The position numbers and the translations under genes are program-made. 64,000 nt of DNA. It comes from Paraescarpia echinospica (lineage: Eukaryota > Annelida > Polychaeta > Sabellida > Siboglinidae). Below, piece by piece: positions 58,273 to 64,000 of this stretch (its first letter is position 1; each line of letters opens with the position of its first letter). The notes under the pieces are model-generated. The model made no database searches and was not told the origin of the DNA. It saw only the letters and a list, made by a program, of their open reading frames with translations. Where the stretch lies: the NCBI GenBank assembly GCA_020002185.1, contig CM034534.1, forward strand, positions 32,346,049 through 32,410,048. Direction: 5' to 3'.

Positions 58273-59313
58273 GTAGGTGGCGATATTCAAGGTTAATCAT
58301 GCAATAGTAGTGGTTCGCAATTTTGCCGTACGCAATAGAAAAAGCTCGTTTAAAGAAAAAGCGATTGGCAAACGTTTCCATGCGATATCCATATTCTAGA
58401 TCTCTACCCTACATTTAATGACATTTTTGCAAACAATTTGTACTTTGAAACTACATTGAGTGAAGTACCTACAATTTTACGTCAACGACAAAACTGCATT
58501 ACCACGAAAACACGCTAGCGCCATTAGTTGCGTTATATATATATAGTATACGATAATAATTTTGGTAGGTACGCAACGTTGTTTTTTATTTATGCCACTT
58601 ATGATGAAAATTGTCCATGTATTATTAAGCAGTTATGACTTATGCTATAGGCCAATGGCAATGGTAAACCCAGGAGGCTAATGCGAGATCCAGGAATATA
58701 TTTTTTTTTAATGCAGCGACTTGGCATACAGAGATATTGTTTAACTACCTGTCTAAGGCTAAGCATGCCAGTCATACTCATAATATCACTATGTTGTTAA
58801 TGTCGGTGTTTACCAGTTCCTTTTAACTATTCAGCATTTATTTAAGCATTTACTGTAATCTAGTCAGTCAATCTGTATGTATGCATTGATAGACATGAAA
58901 CAGAGAGATGGTTAAAATGCCTAAATACCCTGATCCCATAATGGTATTATTATAATTATGGCTTGAATAGGCTATGTCTATGCTTTTGCAGGTTGTGGCT
59001 ATTTTTGCTATGGTTATATAAATATGCAATTTTAGCAAAATTTTGAAGAAATTATTGCACAGGAGATACACTTGCAGATTAATTAACTGTTATGTAATCG
59101 GTTGATCAATTTAAGTGATTTACTTTGTAAAAGTAGAGGAGTTGTTTTTAATGAGATATTTATGATGATTGACCACCACTGCAAGTAATTGCTATACATC
59201 ATATTACATGGTTAGAAGACATCTTTTTGGCAAAGTCCAAATGCAATAAATGTGTAAACATCAAAGTACTTTCCTGGCATGATTATTACAAATAATCATT
59301 TATTTAATTTCAG

Positions 59314-59524
59314 GCTCATTTTGAACAGGACCAATTTGAAACACATCGTGTTGATGGAAAATGCAAACTGAAGCCAAACGCAGTGCCAACAATCTTCAGT
59401 CATCAACCAGCACCAAAGAGGCGCAAACTCCCCAGATATCATCCTGCTGCTGCTGCCACCAAATCGCCGTCTGTCTTCGTCAGATCATCCATATTGTGCA
59501 GGTCCTCAGACAACTCCGTCAAAG
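59314..59524 (+). pseudogene. P-element-like transposase exon 2: THAP second half and linker
   Basis: Begins after AATTTCAG in phase 0: AHFEQDQFETHRVDGKCKLK then PNAVPTIF. It supplies the zinc-binding His and the AVPTIF box that closes THAP domains. A basic linker follows (APKRRKLPRYHP, possibly nuclear localising). The donor is GTGGAT at 59525 (phase 1), chosen because the frame closes at a TGA just beyond and because the next exon then joins in frame. Confidence 0.65.
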
Positions 59525-60066
59525 GTGGATGACGAAAGTGAAAGTAAGTGGTTGCTGAGAATACATTGTCAGTTGTGCCAATAAGTCCTGCTCATGCTTG
59601 TCACAAAAAAGGGACAAAAGGGCAATGCCAAAAAATCAAATTCTCCATTATGATATGTTATGAAATCATAAGTTTAAGTAGTAATCCAATGTGTATTTTT
59701 GCACCACTAAAACGTTTGCCATTCATGTTAGACACACACATGCACACACTCATACACAAAACCTCAAATTCTTCTGAGCTACCAAATAATTTCCATTATT
59801 CTTAGAGATAATTGACCCTTAAGTATAGGACAACAAAGACTACAGCATTTTGTTCCTACTGTGCATAGTCAAAAGCCATTTCTCAAACATTACTTGGAAT
59901 ACAGACTACTGATTCATTCATATGAATGGTTGTGGGATATATTAATTTGTTAACAATTCTTTGATGTGATGTAGAATCAAGTCTATTCAGATCATGTTTC
60001 TAGTACCTTGTTCAGAGAAAATTAACAATCACAACTAGTATTGCATAACATTTTATTATATTGTAG

Positions 60067-62104
60067 GTGACACAAGTAGCACTACTAGTGACATTCCAAA
60101 ACCTACTAGCAGCAAGACATGCCCTGATGACATATCGCCACCATCTGAAAGAAGTCATGAGCTGAAAGAAGCACAAAGGAAACTGCGTGCCATGCAGATA
60201 AGGGTGACATTGTTGCAAAAACAAATGAAGCGTGTGAAACGCGAGAAAATGGAACTGATTAAGAATCACGCAAAGTGCATGGTTTCCTTACTCAAATTAT
60301 TTACTGATGACCAGCTACGTGCACTAGGTAGAAAAAGCATGCGATGTAGCAAATGGAGTGCTAATGCTGTAAAGAAAGCCTTGCAGTTGCGTTTTGCATG
60401 TGGGTCAACTGGATATGAACAGTTGTTAGAGCAACAGTTTCCCCTGCTGTCATTGTGCACGCTACGGAGAAGAATGCAGGGTGTTGTGTTTGAACCTGGT
60501 GTTCTAGGTGAGGTGTTTAGTTTATTACAGTTGAAAGTACAACAATGGAAATCGCAAGAATGCGAGTGTTGTTTGACCTTAGATGAAATGGCAATTACCT
60601 CCAGTGTCGAATTTGACCAAAGTAGTGGTAAATTACTAGGCGACATTACCCTGCCAGGCCACACCGGCAATGCTACTCATGGTCTCGTTGGTCTTTTATG
60701 CTAGGTGGTGTAATAACTCGGTGGAAACAAATTGTTGGCTATCATTATACTGGGAACTCTATCAATGGGACTGCTCTTAAAGATATGGCCATAGATATAA
60801 TCAAGCATGCAGCAGCTATAAGATTACATGTAGTTGCTGTGACTAGTGACATGGGTTCTGCAAACAGAAGCATGTGGAAGAGTTTTGGTGTTATATGCGG
60901 TAAACATAGTCGCACAGTTAATAAGGTACAACATCCGTGTGATCCATCCAGGGAGTTGTTCTTTATTGCTGATGTCCCGCATGTCATCAAAAACTTGAAA
61001 GCAGCCCTTGTCAGTGGTCAGACTATCACTCTTCCTGGCTATGTTGTTGAAAGCAACAACTTGTGCAGCTCAGAGGTGAGCATTGCTCTAGTTAAGGCTT
61101 TAGCACAAAGTCAGGAAGATCAGTAGCTGAAGATTGCCCCAAAACTAACAAGTGCTGCTCTCAACCCTTCCCTCTTTGATAAAATGAAAGTTTCGCACGC
61201 CCTTAATATATTTAGTAAATCAGTGTCAGCAGGAATTCATTTTCTAGTAGAATCGAACCATGCAGGTACAAAGTCAGCTGACCTTGTAACTGCCTGGTTC
61301 ATCGAACTGGTCAATAAATGGTTCGACCTTATGTGCAGTCGACACCCTACGATGGGTCTAAGCAAAATTAATCCCTCGGAGCATGCCAGTGCTATATCAT
61401 TTCTCAAATCTGTCATCCAAGTTTTTACTGGAATACAAATTGGTAATAAGTGGAAACCTGTTCAAACAGGTGTTATTCTATTAACACAGTCTATCATAGA
61501 CATTCAGAATGAGTTACTTGACAAGGGCCACAGTTATCTGTTAACAGCTAGATTTACCCAGGATTGTCTAGAAAATCTGTTCAGCTGTGTACGTCTGAAA
61601 AACCCTGTTCCCTCTCCAGTCGAATTCAAATATGCATTGAAAATATTGACTGTTGCCCAGTTCCTGAAAATATCTACTACTGGAAATTATGAGAATGAGG
61701 AAGGAGAGTTTATGGCAGACTTTCTTGATCAGCAGCAGGTCTCACCTAAGCTAGCAGAGTCAGACTTACAGTTACAGCCAATGATCTTTTCTGTAGCGAA
61801 ATTTGTGAATGAACTTGGTAGTGCAGAAGACTACTACCTAGCTGGATACTGTGAATCAAAAATCCAGAACCATGACAAAGTTTGTGACAATTGCATCTCA
61901 AGTGTTGTTAGTTCCACTGTTACATCTTTTGATGCTGCCAAACTAACTCGGTTTAAAGAGTATAAGGATGGCAGCCTTACCCATACAACAAAACAAGCAT
62001 TTCAGGTCTTGTTGGCATGTGAAATGGTGTTTCGTCAACAAGATGAAAAACTTCTTATGTTGCAAAGAAATGTAAAGGCATTCTTTGTGAATTTTTTGAA
62101 TTAG
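60067..62104 (+). pseudogene. P-element-like transposase exon 3: coiled coil and catalytic domain, broken
   Basis: Starts after TATTGTAG in the phase left by exon 2. A Lys/Glu/Gln-rich helix (ELKEAQRKLRAMQIRVTLLQ) matches the dimerising leucine-zipper-like region. The RNase H-like catalytic domain follows, with TLDEMAITS (first Asp) near 60580, VTSDMGSANR (second Asp) near 60845, FIADVPHVIKNLK near 60970 and TQDCLENLFSCVR (Glu) near 61560. Two lesions break it: a frameshift between about 60690 and 60700 and a TAG at 61124-61126 in frame. After these the frame is open to 62104. It is related to THAP9 and Drosophila P transposases, which cut and paste DNA using GTP; this copy should be inactive. 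Confidence 0.8.
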
Positions 62105-62178
62105 CAACTACGGAAGTCCAACTCCCACTTTGTCATACTATCAAACATGATTGGGCGATATACTGTTGTTTGGCTGCA

Positions 62179-63020
62179 TATATTTTCCAAGATGTTACGA
62201 CTTGCAAGGAAGAATGCAAATTCAGTGCATAAATCCGGTAGTGAACTTGGCAGTAAGAGTATGGCAATGAGACAGATGGTGAAACATATTAAATAGAAAT
62301 GTGACACGTTGCATTTATTTGCACTGTAAAGTTCATTTGTAGTTGTAGTTGTTGTAGTGATTGTTGTTGGCACCATGCTAAATGCCAACATTTCACCTTG
62401 TAAATGTGTTAACTTTGTAAGTCAGTTAGATGTGAAGTTATGCTAGGTTGAATTGACTGATAGGTCACGCGTAATGCAGTCAAGTTTCTGGAACCTTCAG
62501 GGTACTAAATTACCCGTGGTACGCATTGTATTTTCCAAGATGTTATAACAAAAAAGAAAGCAAATTCACTGCATCAATCTGGTAGTGAACTTGGCAGTAA
62601 GAGTATGGCAATGGGACATATGGCAAAGCATTAAATAGAAATGTGACATGTTGCACCAGTTTGCACTGTAAGATTAATTTTGTCATGGCATTGTGGGCAT
62701 CATGCTAAATGCCAACATGTTACTTCTCAAACGTGTTAAGTTGTAAGTCAATTACATATGAAGTTGTGAGTGGTTGAATTGACCGAGAGGTTTAACATTG
62801 CAATCAAGTCTGAAATATTCAGGGTACTATATTACCTGTTATACACATTGTATTCTCCAAGATGTTAAGAATTGCAAAAATGCCAATACTCTGCATAAAT
62901 CTGGTAATGAACGTGGCAGTAAGATTCGTGTTGGCATTATGGAGTTCCGACACATTGCTAAATGCCAACAGTTCACCTTGTTAAAAGTGTTACTTTGTAA
63001 GTCAATTACATGTGAAGATG
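62179..63020 (+). repeat. ~330-bp tandem repeat behind the transposase
   Basis: Two and a half units start at 62179, 62529 and 62849, each with TATTTTCCAAGATGTTA, GGTAGTGAACTTGGCAGTAA and ATGCTAAATGCCAACA. Copies differ by 10-20% and by indels. It may be part of the transposon's 3' non-coding end. Confidence 0.8.
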
Positions 63021-64000
63021 TGTTTGTGCAGCGTTGAGAATAAAGGTATTCGATTTTGCCAATATGTGTTAAATACGTACATTTTGGATATGTTGAATTT
63101 CCAGGGACCAGTGGCAATACTTCTAGTTATTAGAAACTCCACTAATCAAGATCTGTTTTATGGCCTTATATGGCTGGGACTGAAAAGAAAGATCGACATA
63201 AGCAAAAGTAAACTAAAATGACAGTTCGAGTTATCTGAAGCGCACTGTATATATTTAAACGAGGTCCCATAGAGACACATTCATGCTGAGTGCTACTACT
63301 GTATATTAATATGTTGCCTACTGGTCTGTATAATAATAACCAATACCATAACAATGTCCTAGATTCATATTCGTTTAACAGAGGAGCAAACTTTCTCAAT
63401 CTTTATGCAATGTTCACAAAGACATCATCCCATTAATAAGTTGTAAGACTTATACACCAACTCTCCACCCCTTCAAAGTGATCCACAAAATATCTTTAAA
63501 ATATTTAAACATATATTATATTGTTATATTAAGAAATATATTTATTTCTAATTTTAATGTATGACATGTAGACCCTTTTAATGTGTGCATGTATATATAT
63601 ATATATAATCCACTTTTATTTTCATGCATTGTGCGTATACAAATTATTAATTATACTCATGACTGGGAAATTTGTACCAGGTCAAAAACCATCCCTGAAA
63701 TCTCACCATTCCTGACCCTCTTAGCTTTTTTGTGATCAGATTTATTGTTAAAACGACCTAAAATATTAGGATGCACGATTTATGCTCCCACCACACCAGT
63801 ATATAAATAAATACTCATTAAACTGCTATAATAGAGAATACGTATGAAAACATTTAATAAAAGTAGCATAACTAATATTAATCAGTCATCCATGCATGCA
63901 TAGACATGTGTGTAGTAATAATTAGACATAACATGTGATGCATATGTAACATTATCAGCTGTGCACTGAATCACTGCGCTGCAACTGGACCGAAAATGGC
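63021..64000. other. AT-rich DNA without a gene
   Basis: No coding sequence supported. A short TA run lies at 63593-63606. Confidence 0.5.

Overview
This is AT-rich animal nuclear DNA, very probably from a marine invertebrate; a mollusc or other lophotrochozoan is an inference from repeat style only. It has spliced exons with GT-AG borders, tRNA-derived SINEs, CR1-like LINEs, two Gypsy-type LTR elements, a P-element/THAP transposase relic, minisatellites and a 1000-base assembly gap (2228-3227). There are no operons, CRISPR arrays or prokaryotic genes. Host coding sequence is sparse and mostly fragmentary; mobile and repetitive DNA dominates.

Layout. 1-5210: purine/GACA microsatellite, gap, then AT-rich DNA without a gene. 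5211-14692: a large inverted duplication. Each 1.7 kb arm carries the same 167-nt SAP-like exon, a SINE, a LINE tail and a MITE-like palindrome. The right copy continues into SWIM zinc-finger exons of a minus-strand gene that carries an in-frame stop. 15884-21157: a Gypsy element on the minus strand with short LTRs, a likely 4-bp target duplication and one frameshift in reverse transcriptase. 23015-29584: a composite made of a CR1-like LINE, an inverted copy of its 3' end, and two nested pairs of direct repeats (184 and 362 bp). 30366-33959: a SINE, then four plus-strand exons resembling the C-terminal part of the DEAH-box G-quadruplex helicase DHX36, whose introns are filled with minisatellites (one of 31-bp units, one built of splice-donor-like units, two more downstream). 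38286-38804: two symmetric cysteine-rich exons.

38870-46620: nested LINEs, fragments of an unnamed marine-invertebrate gene family in inverted orientation, and a TTAA-flanked foldback element (42135-44081) with a tRNA-like Pol III promoter in each arm, inserted in a LINE reverse transcriptase. 46940-49372: a decayed plus-strand LINE. 50290-50870: a ~173-bp tandem repeat. 51436-56192: an apparently intact, young Gypsy element with a single 1352-codon gag-pol frame. 58117-62104: a three-exon THAP/P-element-like transposase with a frameshift, a nonsense codon and a lost zinc ligand, followed by ~330-bp tandem repeats.

No cooperating gene system is visible. The unusual content is structural: four separate inverted duplications in 64 kb, and repeat arrays grown against exon borders. 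Most LINE edges and exon limits are read by eye and approximate; clade names and family assignments need database comparison.
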